DNA of 64,000 bases, taken from positions 1 through 64,000 of the forward strand of contig CAWHBN010000020.1 in assembly GCA_963827705.1 (NCBI GenBank), written 5' to 3'. This DNA is from JACDAN01 sp963827705 (GTDB lineage Bacteria; Actinomycetota; Thermoleophilia; Gaiellales; Gaiellaceae). A program made the translations under genes and the position numbers. Shown here in pieces: positions 63,324 through 64,000 of this stretch; the first letter of the stretch is position 1, and every line of letters begins with the position of its first letter. The notes under the pieces were generated by a model, which did no database searches, was not told where the DNA came from, and saw only the letters and a program-made list of their open reading frames with translations.

Positions 63324-63329
63324 ACATTA
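63324..63329 (-). promoter_or_regulatory. Leaderless -10 element before the glycosylase
   Basis: On the minus strand TAATGT, 7 bases before GTG 63316. Confidence 0.45.
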
Positions 63330-63364
63330 CGGGCGACAGCGGTCGGTCGCGAGCGGCCGGTCCG

Positions 63365-63370
63365 TACAGT
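63365..63370 (+). promoter_or_regulatory. Leaderless -10 element before the 63378 gene
   Basis: TACAGT, 7 bases before ATG 63378. Confidence 0.45.
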
Positions 63371-63377
63371 CCGGCCC

Positions 63378-63878
63378 ATGGGAAGAGCCGAACTGACCGG
63401 CTGGGCTTCGACCCAGCAGATCGGGACCGACGGGACCGTGGACTCGGAGCAGCGTGTCACCATCGACCGTCCCGTCGTCGAGTGCTCGGACCGAGGTGCG
63501 AGGGAGCTGGCCTTTCGCTACTGGATAGAGCTGCAGCGCTCCGGGCGCAGATTGATGTCGGTGCGGGAGCACGCCGGCGGGATCGACCTGCGACTCCTGG
63601 GTTTCGGGCCGGTCCTGATCGCGCTCGGCCCGGTCGAGACTGCGTGCTCGCCGGCGTCCGCGACCGCGAGGCACTCGATCCGCGGCGGGCTGCTCGTCCG
63701 GCGGAGCGGCGGGAGCATCGCGTTCGAGCAGGTGGTCGGCGAGCGGGTGGAGCTGCGGTCGACGATCGACGGCTTCCATCCGCGCCGGGGACCGTTCTAC
63801 GTGCTGGTTCAGCGCCGGTTCCACCTCGCCCTGAGCCGGAGATACTTTCGGAGGCTCATCGGCGGTGACCCGCCGTGA
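63378..63878 (+). CDS. Hypothetical protein
   Basis: 166 residues. Mostly beta, with strands such as GGIDLRLLGFGPVLIALG and GGSIAFEQVVGERVELRS. No signal peptide or catalytic motif. The end is basic (RRFHLALSRRYFRRLIGG). It is divergent from the glycosylase and coupled by GTGA overlap with the following epimerase gene. Not recognised. Confidence 0.65.
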   Translation: MGRAELTGWASTQQIGTDGTVDSEQRVTIDRPVVECSDRGARELAFRYWIELQRSGRRLMSVREHAGGIDLRLLGFGPVLIALGPVETACSPASATARHSIRGGLLVRRSGGSIAFEQVVGERVELRSTIDGFHPRRGPFYVLVQRRFHLALSRRYFRRLIGGDPP

Positions 63879-64000
63879 GAGTGGTCCTCTTCGGCGCGAC
63901 TGGCTTCATCGGCCGCGCGCTCCTGCCGGCCCTCGCGGCCGAACAGGAGGTCGTCGCGGTCTCGCGGAGCCCACAGCCGCCGCAGGAGGGCGTCACCTGG
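63875..64000 (+). CDS. NAD-dependent epimerase/dehydratase, N-terminal part
   Basis: The first 42 codons of a gene cut by the window end. The GTG start overlaps the previous stop. The beginning RVVLFGATGFIGRALLPAL is the NAD-binding GxxGxxG of extended SDR or NAD(P)-binding epimerase proteins. The rest lies outside the window. Confidence 0.8.
   Translation, partial: MRVVLFGATGFIGRALLPALAAEQEVVAVSRSPQPPQEGVTW

Overview
The window is GC-rich (roughly two thirds G+C), densely coded and chromosomal in character. No rRNA, tRNA, CRISPR array, insertion sequence or phage gene was seen. The mix of a SigR/RsrA-like pair, a PAC2-family protein, GCS2-type ligase, molybdenum hydroxylase, M24 peptidase and several conserved small proteins points to Actinomycetota, most likely class Thermoleophilia (Gaiellales or Solirubrobacterales). 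That placement rests on protein character only. A recurrent hexamer of the form TAnnnT lies 6-7 bases before the start codon of at least 14 genes, which suggests that leaderless mRNAs are common.

Layout. 1-4.3 kb: phosphate uptake (end of pstA, pstB, phoU, a DUF47 protein, a PiT permease) and a small secreted protein. 4.3-10.6 kb: HtrA-like protease, a SUFU-like protein, an alcohol dehydrogenase, a frameshifted cupin, a remnant flavoprotein gene, a LysE exporter, a GCS2 ligase and a metal-binding HMA protein. 10.6-11.5 kb: ECF sigma factor with zinc anti-sigma factor. 11.5-17.4 kb: minus-strand operon for a molybdenum hydroxylase with an amidohydrolase, a MocA-like cofactor transferase and a cyclophilin lipoprotein. 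17.4-24.8 kb: M24 peptidase, acetyl-CoA synthetase, cupin, cold-shock protein, IF-1 paralogue, M16 peptidase, thioesterase and SIS protein. 24.8-37.8 kb: secreted beta-propeller, LysR, TPM-like membrane protein, epimerase, MscS channel, class V aminotransferase, hydrolase, OsmC, a uracil-glycosylase/Nudix fusion, NAD synthetase, hotdog protein and SDR. 37.8-46.1 kb: CPA2 antiporter with its regulatory subunit, acyl-CoA synthetase, MMPL and MFS transporters under a probable TetR regulator, and an ICMT-like methyltransferase.

46.1-48.3 kb is the most unusual part. A minus-strand small RNA gene, with a near-consensus promoter and a U-tract terminator, is divergent from a 461-residue XRE-HTH/TPR regulator. 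The regulator is followed after 8 bases by a 34-codon gene for a leader-like peptide ending SGGGFIDQWFTC. This is the arrangement of an RRNPP-type regulator with its signal peptide. 48.3-64 kb: selenide water dikinase, nucleotidyl transferase, phosphoglycerate mutase, iminopeptidase, heme A synthase, PAC2 protein, SF2 helicase, a thiolase/FadB pair for beta-oxidation, ArsR-like regulator, 6-phosphogluconolactonase, ProC, an AlkA-type glycosylase and the start of an epimerase.

At least seven single-base frameshifts break otherwise well conserved genes (near 8010, 12761, 23497, 29050, 29082, 32478 and 49832), and several create false fusions. Their number and spread fit indel errors in an assembled genome better than gene decay, so these genes are described as their probable intact forms.
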